NCBI GenBank assembly: GCA_026706695.1
Contig: JAPOYE010000083.1
Coordinates: 1 to 37,514, forward strand
From: Candidatus Dadabacteria bacterium
Lineage (GTDB): Bacteria > Desulfobacterota_D > UBA1144 > Nemesobacterales > Nemesobacteraceae
Length of the DNA stretch: 37,514 nucleotides
Direction: 5' to 3'
This document shows, piece after piece, positions 9,824-21,098 of the stretch. The notes beneath the pieces are model-generated. The model was not told where the DNA came from, made no database searches, and was given only the letters and a program-made list of their open reading frames with translations. The position numbers and the translations under genes were made by a program. Positions within the stretch are counted from its first letter, which is position 1, and each line of letters opens with the position of its first letter.

Positions 9824-10626
9824 GAGTCGATGTTCCCGGGCAGATTTTCCTGTATCATCCAGCGGCTGTTGCACGGTCCCTTTCTCGGCCCCGTGGGATC
9901 AAGCTTGCGATAGCCCTTGACGGGCAGTTCCGCAAGTTCGCTGAATTCGGAAGAATCATATCCCCAGTATTCAAGAATCCAACCCAGTCGTTTTGCCGCC
10001 GCGCCGCTCAGTCGCAGAGCGTATTCGACTATGCGCTTGATATTCAGTCTGTCTTCTGTTTTGTTAAAGGCGTAAAGCACTTCCTCAAAGCCGCCGCAGT
10101 ACTGCGGACGGCAGAGACCGTCCAGAAGGGTACGTTCCATATCCGTTATTGATACCAGAGTGTTGCCGATCAGTATTTCTTCCGTACCGAAGAAATGCTC
10201 GGGTTTCACCTGAATGAACCTGTATGAAGCGTTCCCGCTCTCATAACCCCTGTAGGACATTCCTCTGCCTTTAATCCCTCGAACGCGCGGGAAGGAACTT
10301 TCCGTGGTTGTCAGGACGAAAATCGTTCTCGGGATCTGTTCTGTCAAGCCGTGGTGATTCATGGCCAGCCAGTGAGAGATCGCCGCGGGGCTTGCCAGAT
10401 TCATGGCAATCTCAAACTCGTGCACGGGAAAGATTCCAGGAACGGACAGTGCAAACAGCCCCCTGCGGATCGGGACTATCCAGTCATTTTGACGCAGGTG
10501 GTAAAGAGCTTCGCATAGGTACGAATCCTTGAGACCAACGCGGGGGGCCAGTTCCCGCGCCCGTTCTGTGGAGAATATCCTGTCTCCCTGGGAAGCCAGA
10601 AGCTTGACCAGTTCAATTCCGACCAT
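9817..10626 (-). CDS. abiEi: AbiEi family antitoxin (transcriptional regulator)
   Basis: The product is 269 residues. Residues 1-65 form a winged helix-turn-helix typical of the AbiEi antitoxin domain (VGLKDSYLCEALYHLRQNDWIVPIRRGLFAL). The next region, ISHWLAMNHHGLTEQIPRTIFVLTT, and the C-terminal AbiEi domain with SITDMERTLLDGL are family hallmarks. Known members repress their own operon through the winged helix and neutralise AbiEii by a type IV mechanism. Here the gene precedes and overlaps abiEii by 7 bases on the minus strand. About 73 bases upstream lies a strong promoter enclosed in an inverted repeat, which would suit autorepression. The start lacks a good Shine-Dalgarno site. The call is firm; regulation is inferred. 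Confidence 0.9.
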   Translation of the reverse strand: MVGIELVKLLASQGDRIFSTERARELAPRVGLKDSYLCEALYHLRQNDWIVPIRRGLFALSVPGIFPVHEFEIAMNLASPAAISHWLAMNHHGLTEQIPRTIFVLTTTESSFPRVRGIKGRGMSYRGYESGNASYRFIQVKPEHFFGTEEILIGNTLVSITDMERTLLDGLCRPQYCGGFEEVLYAFNKTEDRLNIKRIVEYALRLSGAAAKRLGWILEYWGYDSSEFSELAELPVKGYRKLDPTGPRKGPCNSRWMIQENLPGNIDSW

Positions 10627-10705
10627 GGACTTTTTTAGATTTCTTTCGGTGTTAATTTGATTTTCTCTAATTGTTACTTAATATAATCTATCATGTTTGA
10701 TATAA

Positions 10706-10734
10706 ATAATATGGCAAAAATTAGATAATGTCAA
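10706..10734 (-). promoter_or_regulatory. abiE operon promoter
   Basis: Read on the minus strand, TTGACA (10734-10729) is separated by exactly 17 bases from TATTAT (10711-10706). That is a perfect -35 and a -10 with one mismatch. The predicted start of transcription is near 10699, leaving about 73 bases of leader before the abiEi ATG at 10626. Confidence 0.8.
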
Positions 10735-10749
10735 ATTTTTGCCATATTA
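10707..10749. repeat. 16-bp perfect inverted repeat, probable AbiEi operator
   Basis: The arms are TAATATGGCAAAAATT (10707-10722) and its exact reverse complement (10734-10749), with 11 bases between. The left arm covers most of the -10 box and the right arm begins at the -35 box of the abiE promoter, so a bound dimer would block RNA polymerase. AbiEi proteins are known to bind inverted repeats in their own promoters. A smaller repeat, TATCA-TGTT-TGATA (10689-10702), lies over the predicted transcription start. Confidence 0.7.
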
Positions 10750-13508
<2,759 letters not shown>

Positions 13509-13577
13509 TAGACCGAACTGGGAGTTGTATGGGAAGGGAACTATCAGTTCTATAGACCAGAATCGTTGCAAGCCCAA

Positions 13578-15311
13578 ATGAAAATATCTCAGAACACCCT
13601 AACTCTTCCGCCCAATATCGGGCGGACCATCGTCAGAAAAAGTGCCCTAATAGCTTGCCCGCTATTAGGAACGGATAAATTTATCAAGTTTTGCAAGGAC
13701 CGAAGCCTGCCGCTAAATCGAAAGCGTTTGATTGGGCTGGAACGACTTGGGCTATTTGCACCGGTCTACCGAGTACGAACACCGCCACGAGCAAAGCGAT
13801 CTTTCGTGCTTCTATCTATAAAGGAGAATGACTGGTTTAGGAAAGGGTGGGCTTGGGACACGACCTCCATCCAAGATTCCCATACTGTTCCTGACACTAA
13901 AGACCAGAATCAAGAGGGCTACTACTCAATCTTTCAGCTTGCGCACCTCGACTTCATCTTGAACAGCATGACTCTTTCTGTGCATATGGACGGTTTTCTG
14001 GAAACCAAAGAGACAAGAGATATAGACTGGAATAAGAATGGCAAGAAATGGATGGAGATCTTTGAAGACAGCGCAAACATGCTACGCGAGCATGAGCACC
14101 GTCGCAGTCGGGCTTTGCTCTGCCAGTTCATTTCGAATCGCTACTATCCCTACACTCAGAGCGATCAACGCACTGGGAAAGTTTCTGTTAAGTTATACGT
14201 GGACAGATGGATTATTGTTAATCCAATGAACTGGGATTGGGAGGAATATGCCCGTTGCTGGAAACCGCGTCAGACCGAAAAGCTATTCCAACTTACCGCT
14301 GAGAAGTTGCGTCGTGCTTATGAGGGGTTGGCGGTCATGCAAGAAAGCTGTGATCCGATGGCGCGCTGGTATCAGTTAATCCAATTTATACCCATTAGAG
14401 AGCGGAACAAGTTAAAAGGTAATGCACTCAAAGCCGAGGCATTGCGTACTGGTGCACATATGCTACGACTTTTATATAAAGATCTGTATGGTGATAACCT
14501 ACCACATCCGAACGAAGTTACTGGCACCATAATCAATCATGTGCCCGAACTGGAAGTCCGTCGTGATACGCGACGTTATTTGGAGTTTGTTGCGAACCGT
14601 TATGGTGTAAACCCTCAACCCAAATTATGCCTGCTTGTTGAAGGTCCTTCAGAGGAACTAGTGATCCAGAGAATATTCGATAGTTATTTTGGAGCGCATC
14701 CTGGTAAATTCGGGATCGAAATCATTCCTCTCGGTAGTGTGGATAATGCCACTGGTGGGAGACAAGACCGATACCGTGCGATATTACGTCTCGTGGACTA
14801 TCTGCATCATAATCAGACATTCACATTTCTCATTCTCGATAATGAAAACTATGCGAAACGACTGAAGAACGCAGCAAAAGAGGCGAAGTCGATCCATGGA
14901 ATACGTCGATATGTTACCCGGGGGGAATACATCAAGATTTGGTGTCAATCGTTTGAACTGGATAATTTTTCAGCAACAGAGGTCGCTGCAGCTCTTAGCG
15001 TGGTGGCACAGGATCGAGCATGCTTTACTCGTTCAGAAGTTATTACATGTACAAAGGACAAGAATCCGAATGCTCGCTTGAGTGAACTTTATAAAAAGAA
15101 GACCGGTGGAGGACTTTCGAAGCTTAAATTGGCGGAGCAGTTGGTCAATAGAATGCTGGACAAGAAATCGCAAAGAAAAATCAATAACCGCCCGCTTGTG
15201 AAAACATTGGAGCGGGTAACTAAGTTGGCCGCGCGCAACCCCTTCCCTACGATGCTTGATGTCTGGGAGCGGAATCAGTCTTCTAAACTTCTTTCCAAGA
15301 GAGGACGTTAA
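13578..15311 (+). CDS. TOPRIM-domain protein of unknown function (OLD-like nuclease module)
   Basis: The product is 577 residues from the ATG; a TTG at 13566 would add four, and neither has a clear ribosome site. Residues below use the longer numbering. The C-terminal half has a TOPRIM fold of the OLD/Gabija type: LCLLVEGPSEE (354-364) with the catalytic Glu359, IEIIPLGSVDN (384-394), FLILDNE (421-427) with Asp425 and Glu427, a Glu in SFELDNFS (462-469), and a basic helix LSKLKLAEQL near 521. The N-terminal 340 residues contain a helical start with RLIGLERLGLFAPVYRV, then many Trp/Tyr/Arg, and match no family I know. There is no Walker A, so the usual OLD ATPase is missing. Codon use (CGA, CGT, CTA, TTA) differs from neighbouring genes rich in AGG, which suggests transfer. 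A defence role is inferred, not shown. Confidence 0.72.
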   Translation: MKISQNTLTLPPNIGRTIVRKSALIACPLLGTDKFIKFCKDRSLPLNRKRLIGLERLGLFAPVYRVRTPPRAKRSFVLLSIKENDWFRKGWAWDTTSIQDSHTVPDTKDQNQEGYYSIFQLAHLDFILNSMTLSVHMDGFLETKETRDIDWNKNGKKWMEIFEDSANMLREHEHRRSRALLCQFISNRYYPYTQSDQRTGKVSVKLYVDRWIIVNPMNWDWEEYARCWKPRQTEKLFQLTAEKLRRAYEGLAVMQESCDPMARWYQLIQFIPIRERNKLKGNALKAEALRTGAHMLRLLYKDLYGDNLPHPNEVTGTIINHVPELEVRRDTRRYLEFVANRYGVNPQPKLCLLVEGPSEELVIQRIFDSYFGAHPGKFGIEIIPLGSVDNATGGRQDRYRAILRLVDYLHHNQTFTFLILDNENYAKRLKNAAKEAKSIHGIRRYVTRGEYIKIWCQSFELDNFSATEVAAALSVVAQDRACFTRSEVITCTKDKNPNARLSELYKKKTGGGLSKLKLAEQLVNRMLDKKSQRKINNRPLVKTLERVTKLAARNPFPTMLDVWERNQSSKLLSKRGR

Positions 15312-15330
15312 ATCATTTGGAAATTATATA

Positions 15331-16380
15331 CTAAAGGATTCCCGAAACGATAAGAAAACTTATGAGAAGCAGGTTAGCTACTGCTAAGGGGAAAAGCCTC
15401 TTCCAGCCGAGGCCCATTACCTGATCATATCTGAACCTTGGCAAAGTCCATCTTACCCAGATAAACAGGAAGAGTAAGAAAAGGACTTTGCCGATAAAGA
15501 CAGCCGGCGGCAGATACCAATGTGTGTTGATATCAATGCCGAACCACCCTCCGAACGGTAAGGGATACCAACCACCCAAAAACAAACAAGTTATCATGCA
15601 CGAAGCAACTATCATATGAGTATATTCAGCCATGAAGAACATTGCAAATTTCATACTGCTGTATTCGGTGTGATAGCCGGCGACTATCTCGGGCTCGGCT
15701 TCCGGCATATCAAACGGGAGCCTGTTGGTTTCGGCAAACGCGGAAACTACGAAAACCACAAAGCCTATAAAGGACGGGATTAGGAACCACATCTGCTCCT
15801 GCGCTTCGATTATGTCCCCTAGGCGAAGCGATCCCGTTATGGCGATTACCCCCAGTATGGACAGGCCCAGAGCGAGTTCATAGCTTATCATCTGCGCTGC
15901 GGCCCGAAGTCCTCCTAGAAGAGAGTACTTGCTGTTAGAACCCCACCCGCCGAGCACCACGCCGTATACGCTGAGCGAACTTATTCCGAGCACGTAGAGA
16001 AGGCCGATGTTTATGTCGGCTATCTGGAACCTTATGAACACGGGATCCTGGAGAAATCCGAAGAGGTCCGTGTGAACCCCCTTTCCTATGGGAATCACTG
16101 CGAGAGCCGCAAGGGCCGTGACGAGCGCGAACGCCGGGGCCATTATATACATGGTCTTGTTCGCTTTCGGGGGAATAATGTCTTCTTTGAAGATGAACTT
16201 GATGCCGTCTGCAAGAGGCTGGAGCAGTCCCGAGGGTCCAACCCTGTTCGGTCCGTAGCGGTCCTGTATGAAGGCGCTTAACCTTCTTTCCGCGAAGGTT
16301 AGATAGGCAACAACCGTCAGGACGACGAAAAAGACAAGCGCTATCTTTGCAACCGCTATTGATATCAGAAGTGGAGTCAT
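15331..16380 (-). CDS. nuoH: NADH-quinone oxidoreductase subunit H
   Basis: This inner-membrane subunit links the quinone site to the proton-pumping arm of complex I. The product is 349 residues with eight or nine hydrophobic helices, a normal length. Signatures: ERRLSAFIQDRYGPNRVGP near residues 30-48, LQPLADGIKFIFKEDIIP, and the quinone-chamber loop AFAETNRLPFDMPEAEPE, followed by YHTEYSSMKFAMFF. Its ATG overlaps the nuoG stop as ATGA. The next expected gene, nuoI, is absent: the opposite-strand TOPRIM gene ends 19 bases from the nuoH stop. All visible motifs are intact, so the protein is probably functional with subunits encoded elsewhere. Confidence 0.96.
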   Translation of the reverse strand: MTPLLISIAVAKIALVFFVVLTVVAYLTFAERRLSAFIQDRYGPNRVGPSGLLQPLADGIKFIFKEDIIPPKANKTMYIMAPAFALVTALAALAVIPIGKGVHTDLFGFLQDPVFIRFQIADINIGLLYVLGISSLSVYGVVLGGWGSNSKYSLLGGLRAAAQMISYELALGLSILGVIAITGSLRLGDIIEAQEQMWFLIPSFIGFVVFVVSAFAETNRLPFDMPEAEPEIVAGYHTEYSSMKFAMFFMAEYTHMIVASCMITCLFLGGWYPLPFGGWFGIDINTHWYLPPAVFIGKVLFLLFLFIWVRWTLPRFRYDQVMGLGWKRLFPLAVANLLLISFLIVSGIL

Positions 16381-17984
16381 CTGCCCGCGCCGTGTTCAAG
16401 AACTTTTCCGACGGTACCTATCCTGTCATAGCTAATCCCCCCGTATCCGGGGATCTTGAGGCTTATGTCATCCATCACTTCCGACGCGGAGCCGTAGCTG
16501 AACAGGGTCTTGTCGAGCCGCTCCCCAATCATGCACAGTATTTCGCATGCGGACTTAGCATTCCCGGGAGGAGGTATGGCCTTTCTTATCCTCTGAACCC
16601 GTCCGGCGTCGTTCGTGAAAGTCCCGTTTTTTTCATAGGGACTTGCCGCTGGAAGTATTACGTGAGCGTGTCTCGCGGTCTCGGTGAGTCTGTAGTCGAT
16701 GACGGCAAGGAAGCTGATTTTCTCAAGAGCCCGGGAAAGAGCGTACTTCTCGTGGCCTGAAACCATCTCGAACAGGTCCGCCTCGATGACTACTAGCGTA
16801 TTGATCCTGCCGGCAAGCAGCGAGTCAATCGTAGCTTTCGTATCGTCTCCGTTTGCCTGCGTCATGAAATTCCTGGCTCCGGCGCTGTTTGGATACGGGT
16901 CGTTGCTTACGAGATCGAATTTTTTCTCTATTTCCTCGGTTCCCACGGCGCAGATTACCAGGCAATCTCCAAGTGTGGACGAAAGCTTCGCCGCGAGAAA
17001 CATTTCCTCATTTGTAAGCCTGGCCGATCCCGCAATCGCACAGGTGCCCGCGCCGCCTGACTTTATTCCAGAGAGCCTGGCCCCGACGCTGTTAATCGCG
17101 TTTTCCCAGGAGGCTATCTCGTAGTCCCCGTCACTTTTCATTATGGGGTCTTTAAGTCTGGTCGACTTCTGGACCTTCTTGTAGTCGAATCTTCCCCTGT
17201 CGCATATCCAGTGTCCGTTAACTTCCTCGTTTATTCTCGGGCGTATGCGGGAGACTTCTCCTTTTCTCGGATCGACGCCCACGGTAATGTTGCACCCGGT
17301 GCTGCAGAGAGAACACACGGAGTCTGTGAATTTCATGTACCAGACCCTCTCTTCGTGAAGGTTGTCTTTGGGGAGCAGGGCTCCGACCGGGCAGATGTCA
17401 ATCACGTTTCCCGCAAGTTCATTATCGAGCGTTTTCCCGGGGAAAACGGAGATTTTCTTCCGAAAGCCTCTTCCGGTGGTCCCAAGTTCGTGGGTTTTCG
17501 TTACCTCATCCGTGAAGCGCACGCATCTGGTGCACATGATGCACCTGTTGGCGTCGTACATTATGCGGTCGCTCAGGTAGCTTTTCTGCCTTACCTTCTT
17601 GTTCTCGGGACCGCCGACCCTGCTGTAGCCGGGACCGTGATCGAAAGTGGTCATCTGGAGCGGGCATTCCCCTCCCTTGGCGCATATGGGACAGTCAAGC
17701 GGGTGGTTTATCAGAGTGAACTCAACGGCTGCTTTTCTGGCCTCAAAAGCTTTTTCGGTGTCCGTCTTGACCACTAGGCCGTCTCTTACGGTCGTGTTGC
17801 ACGCGGGGAGTACCTTGGGAACGCCTTCCACTTCCACAAGGCATTGCCTGCACTGGGCGACCACGCTCAGCGAAGGGTGATAGCAGAAATGAGGGATCTC
17901 TATCCCGGCCACCGCGGCAGCCTGGATGACGTTTATTCCGTCGTCCACATCAAGTTCAATTCCGTCGATGGTTATCTTGGGCAT
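16377..17984 (-). CDS. nuoG: NADH-quinone oxidoreductase subunit G (short form)
   Basis: This is the iron-sulfur subunit of the peripheral arm of complex I. The cluster ligands read clearly: C34, C45, C48 and C62 for the [2Fe-2S] centre; H94, C98, C101 and C107; then C148, C151, C154 and C198. A further set, C224, C227, C231 and C261, corresponds to the extra N7-type cluster found in some bacteria. The molybdopterin-fold region follows from about residue 275 to the end. At 535 residues it is much shorter than E. coli NuoG (908) or the roughly 690-780 of many others, so the C-terminal fold is reduced. The end looks natural because it overlaps nuoH by ATGA. nuoF and nuoE do not precede it; tatA does. 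Confidence 0.93.
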   Translation of the reverse strand: MPKITIDGIELDVDDGINVIQAAAVAGIEIPHFCYHPSLSVVAQCRQCLVEVEGVPKVLPACNTTVRDGLVVKTDTEKAFEARKAAVEFTLINHPLDCPICAKGGECPLQMTTFDHGPGYSRVGGPENKKVRQKSYLSDRIMYDANRCIMCTRCVRFTDEVTKTHELGTTGRGFRKKISVFPGKTLDNELAGNVIDICPVGALLPKDNLHEERVWYMKFTDSVCSLCSTGCNITVGVDPRKGEVSRIRPRINEEVNGHWICDRGRFDYKKVQKSTRLKDPIMKSDGDYEIASWENAINSVGARLSGIKSGGAGTCAIAGSARLTNEEMFLAAKLSSTLGDCLVICAVGTEEIEKKFDLVSNDPYPNSAGARNFMTQANGDDTKATIDSLLAGRINTLVVIEADLFEMVSGHEKYALSRALEKISFLAVIDYRLTETARHAHVILPAASPYEKNGTFTNDAGRVQRIRKAIPPPGNAKSACEILCMIGERLDKTLFSYGSASEVMDDISLKIPGYGGISYDRIGTVGKVLEHGAGR

Positions 17985-18046
17985 AGAGAGGACTCAAGGG
18001 AAAAGCGATTAGCGTAAATATTATCAGAGAAAGTGCTTTTGACAAG

Positions 18047-18262
18047 TCAGACGTTTTCGTCCTTTTTGGGTGTCTGAAACTTGGTTTTCTCGTCCATATC
18101 GTCTTCAAATTCTATGTTCTTTTTTATATCGTCCTTGGCTCTTTGAAGCTCTCTTATCCCCCTGCCAAGGGTTCTTGCGACCTTGGGCAACTCCTTGGGC
18201 CCCAGAACCACAAGTGCGATGAAAAGTATTATGAGTAATTCAGCTGTGCCGAGTCCGAACAT
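18047..18262 (-). CDS. tatA: Sec-independent translocase protein TatA/TatE
   Basis: The product is 71 residues. A single membrane helix at about 6-21 (GTAELLIILFIALVVL) is followed by the hinge GPKELPK and an amphipathic helix with VARTLGRGIRELQRAKDD, then an acidic-basic tail. This is the TatA/E pattern; TatB is usually longer and has a different hinge. TatA oligomers form the pore through which folded proteins pass. No tatB or tatC lies in the window. It sits between an MFS gene and nuoG in the minus-strand run. Confidence 0.9.
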   Translation of the reverse strand: MFGLGTAELLIILFIALVVLGPKELPKVARTLGRGIRELQRAKDDIKKNIEFEDDMDEKTKFQTPKKDENV

Positions 18263-18304
18263 CGTTTCTTTCTCCCAGTGTCTAATATAACCAAAACCGG
18301 AAGA

Positions 18305-19537
18305 CTAAGTGGCGGTTTTGTTAATTTTTTTTACGGGAGTCCTTATAAGTAGTACTAAGAAGGCCGTTGTAAAAGACGCCGCCATCGCCACGATAAGGGA
18401 TTTCTGGTAGCTCTGGGTCATGTCGAAGAGAAGTCCGGAAACAAGGGGGCCGCTGATCGCGGCGAGGGAGAATCCGGTGCCAAAAATACCGAAGATGCTT
18501 CCAAGTGACTTAAGACCGTAGAATTTTCCAAGTATAGTCGGAAACATCGGCACCCACCCGCTGTAGAAAAGGCCGAACAGAAAGCCGAACAGGTAAAGCG
18601 ACCATACCTCCGCGACCGACAGAATGAGGATTATGGATGTTGCCTGGAAGAAATAGCAGACAAACAGTATGCGCACGTCGCTTATGAAGTTGGTCACGAC
18701 TCCCGAGAAGAAAATCCGCCCGATAATGCTTCCAACCCCTATGAAGGCGGGTGCCCCTGCCGCGACGAGAGGGGATATTCCCGCTTCTACGGAGAAGTTA
18801 AAAAGATGTACGATAATAATGAGAAAAGTGTTAAACCCGAAGAAAAACGCGATGTACATAAGCCAGAAGCTTGAGTGTGAAAACGCTTCCTTTGCGCTCC
18901 AGTCAGAAGCTCCCGTATCTTTCGCCGCATCCTCAGAGTTCTCTCCGTACGGTCTGAGTCCCATTTCCTCGGGACGGTTTTTCACCAGAAGCGCGGAACA
19001 CAGTATCGCGGTAAAAATTACAGAGAGGTAAACAAGGGCGCGCTCGTAACCGAATGATTCTATAAGCCAGGTGGTAAGCGGGTTTACCACCAGACCGCTT
19101 ACAGGAACCCCCGCCGTGGCGATTCCTATTGCAAGCGCCCTTTTCTTAACGAACCACCTGCTGATGACGGTGACGGGCAGTATGTAGAGAAACCCGTCTC
19201 CTATTCCCACCATCACGCTGTAGGTCAGGTAGAGTTCCCATGTGGTTTCGGCATAAGCTGAAAGAAGAAAGCCGAATGCTCCTACAAGTCCTCCAAAGAA
19301 GGTTAGGTACCTCGCGTCGTGGGTGTCTATGAGCCTTCCCGCGAACACGAATGAAAAGGCCATGCAGACGCATCTCAGGGAAAAAAATGACGATCCGACG
19401 GTATTTGAGAGACCGAAAGCTTCGTTCAGGTAAGGGAGAAATATCCCGAACGAGTAGAGAACCATCCCGTCAAGCGTTATGAGCAGGTGTCCTGCTATGA
19501 CTATGACCCATCCGTAAAAAAATCTGTTTCTAAGCAT
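18305..19537 (-). CDS. MFS transporter, oxalate/formate- or monocarboxylate-type
   Basis: The product is 410 residues with about 12 hydrophobic helices. It starts FFYGWVIVIAG, the opening typical of the OFA/monocarboxylate-porter branch of the major facilitator superfamily. Motif A-like residues appear after helix 2 (AGRLIDTHDARYL), and the central cytoplasmic loop with NRPEEMGLRPYG is also characteristic. Such carriers move small organic acids by proton symport or exchange. The substrate cannot be read from sequence. It lies 42 bases downstream of hisS and 42 bases upstream of tatA, so it is probably in the same transcript, with no functional link visible. Confidence 0.88.
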   Translation of the reverse strand: MLRNRFFYGWVIVIAGHLLITLDGMVLYSFGIFLPYLNEAFGLSNTVGSSFFSLRCVCMAFSFVFAGRLIDTHDARYLTFFGGLVGAFGFLLSAYAETTWELYLTYSVMVGIGDGFLYILPVTVISRWFVKKRALAIGIATAGVPVSGLVVNPLTTWLIESFGYERALVYLSVIFTAILCSALLVKNRPEEMGLRPYGENSEDAAKDTGASDWSAKEAFSHSSFWLMYIAFFFGFNTFLIIIVHLFNFSVEAGISPLVAAGAPAFIGVGSIIGRIFFSGVVTNFISDVRILFVCYFFQATSIILILSVAEVWSLYLFGFLFGLFYSGWVPMFPTILGKFYGLKSLGSIFGIFGTGFSLAAISGPLVSGLLFDMTQSYQKSLIVAMAASFTTAFLVLLIRTPVKKINKTAT

Positions 19538-19579
19538 AGGTTTTTCGGTTGGAAACGGAATTTCGCCGCCGCGGGCGAA

Positions 19580-20863
19580 TCAGAGAAGTTTCCGAAAATC
19601 GTCGTGTCCCCGAAGGTCGGCGAGTGTTTTGAGGGGAAACGTTTTTTCCTCTCCGGTTCTCATATTGCGAAGCGAAAAGACTTTTTTCCGAAGCTCGTCC
19701 TCTCCGATAATTACGGAGTACGCAGCCCCGGTTCTGTTCGCTTTTCTCATCTGGCTTTTCAAGCTTTTGTTTTCGTATTCGGTCTCGACCCGCATGCCCT
19801 TTTTTCTCAGATCGTCGGCTATCCTCGCCGCCTCTCCTCTGGCTTCATCCCCGATGTGGATAATGCACACGAGCTGTTTTCTCCCCGGAGCGTTCCTCCG
19901 CGTCCCGGTTTTCTCAAGCAGAAGCAATATTCTCTCAACCCCCATCGCGAATCCCACGGCGGGTGTTTCCGGTCCTCCCATCCGCTCCACTAGGAGGTCA
20001 TATCTTCCCCCCGCGGCCACGGCGTTTTGGGAACCGAGTTTGTCAGTAGTTATCTCGAAAACCGTGTCGGTGTAGTAGTCAAGCCCTCTCACTATCCTTG
20101 GGTTAAGCTTGTAGGGTATGGATTTCTCGCCGAGAGAGTAGGTAAGCGCGTCTAGATGCTCGCTGCTTTGCTCGGAGAGATAATCCCGGATCGAGAAGGG
20201 AATCTCGGACGTTATCTCACGGCATGTTCTGGTTTTGCAGTCAAGTATGCGGAGGGGGTTAGTGCCGAGTCTGTTCTGGCAGTTCTCGCAAAGGGAGTCC
20301 TTCTTCGGGGAGAGAAACCCGATAAGGGCCTCTTTGTACCGCTCGCGTTCAGCGGGCTTTCCTATCGAGTTAAGCTCAAGTTCCACATGATCTGAGAGCC
20401 CAAGTTCCGTAATCGCAAGCCAGAGCATCGCGATTATCTCCGAATCCGCAAGGGGGTCTTTGGAGCCGAAAAGCTCGGCTCCTATCTGGTTAAAGCTTCT
20501 CTGCCTTCCTTCTTGGGGTTTTTCATGTCTGAACATCTCTCCCAAGTAGTAAAGCTTCGTCACGGGCGATTTTCTGTAAAGGGAATGTTCGATAAATGCC
20601 CTTACGACTCCCGCCGTTCCCTCGGGTCTCATCGAAACCCACTCTCCCCCCTTGGTCTCAAACGTGTACATCTCCTTCTGGACGATGTCTGTGGTATCGC
20701 CGAGCCCCGTTGAGTAGACCCCGGATAGTTCCAGAATCGGAATGATTATCTCGGAAAAACCGAAGCGTTCGAACACTTCCTTGGCTCTGCTCTCTACGAG
20801 TCGCAGTTTTTCCGTTTCGGGGTGAAATATGTCTTTGAATCCGTGAAGACGGGCCGCTTTCAT
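19580..20863 (-). CDS. hisS: Histidyl-tRNA synthetase
   Basis: This is a class II synthetase charging tRNA-His. From the ATG at 20863 it has 427 residues, the family's usual size, beginning ARLHGFKDIFHPE as expected. A GTG at 20893 would add ten residues that the family lacks. Motif 2 is MRPEGTAGVVRAF, with FRHEKPQEGRQRSFNQ beyond it. The histidine-specific motifs are RGLDYYTDTVFEI and GGRYDLLVERMGG. Motif 3 is PAVGFAMGVERIL. The anticodon-binding domain follows from about residue 330 with SLKSQMRKANRTGA. CENCQNRLG and CKTRTC are common lineage variants. It heads the minus-strand run hisS-MFS-tatA-nuoGH. Confidence 0.96.
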   Translation of the reverse strand: MKAARLHGFKDIFHPETEKLRLVESRAKEVFERFGFSEIIIPILELSGVYSTGLGDTTDIVQKEMYTFETKGGEWVSMRPEGTAGVVRAFIEHSLYRKSPVTKLYYLGEMFRHEKPQEGRQRSFNQIGAELFGSKDPLADSEIIAMLWLAITELGLSDHVELELNSIGKPAERERYKEALIGFLSPKKDSLCENCQNRLGTNPLRILDCKTRTCREITSEIPFSIRDYLSEQSSEHLDALTYSLGEKSIPYKLNPRIVRGLDYYTDTVFEITTDKLGSQNAVAAGGRYDLLVERMGGPETPAVGFAMGVERILLLLEKTGTRRNAPGRKQLVCIIHIGDEARGEAARIADDLRKKGMRVETEYENKSLKSQMRKANRTGAAYSVIIGEDELRKKVFSLRNMRTGEEKTFPLKTLADLRGHDDFRKLL

Positions 20864-20943
20864 AGTACGTTTTCCCGGGGGAGCAGTTATCACCGCAGGT
20901 TGGTTAAGGTTATACGCTCTTCAGTCAAAAATAAAGTTTCCGC

Positions 20944-20965
20944 TACAGAAGAGAGCCCTTCTGTA
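20944..20965. terminator. 8-bp hairpin between the binding-protein gene and hisS
   Basis: TACAGAAG and CTTCTGTA form an 8-bp stem with a 6-base loop. On the minus strand a T-rich patch (TTTATTTTT) begins about 11 bases later, too far for a strong intrinsic terminator. It could weakly end the upstream lipoprotein transcript or belong to the hisS leader. Confidence 0.35.
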
Positions 20966-21098
20966 TGACTTGGGATGGTGGGGCCGGCGAGTACTGCTGA
21001 GAGGACTGAAATCTCTGGGAAATCGGTGTTTTCAACCAACCTCCTGAAGCTGTTCTCCCAACCCCTTTGCGGACAATACGGGCTTGTTGCCGAGGGAG

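Noticed and set aside
13516-13551. GAACTG/CAGTTC inverted repeat between gyrB and the TOPRIM gene
   Set aside because: The arms are only 6 bases with a 24-base gap and no T-run follows; neither terminator nor operator is supported.
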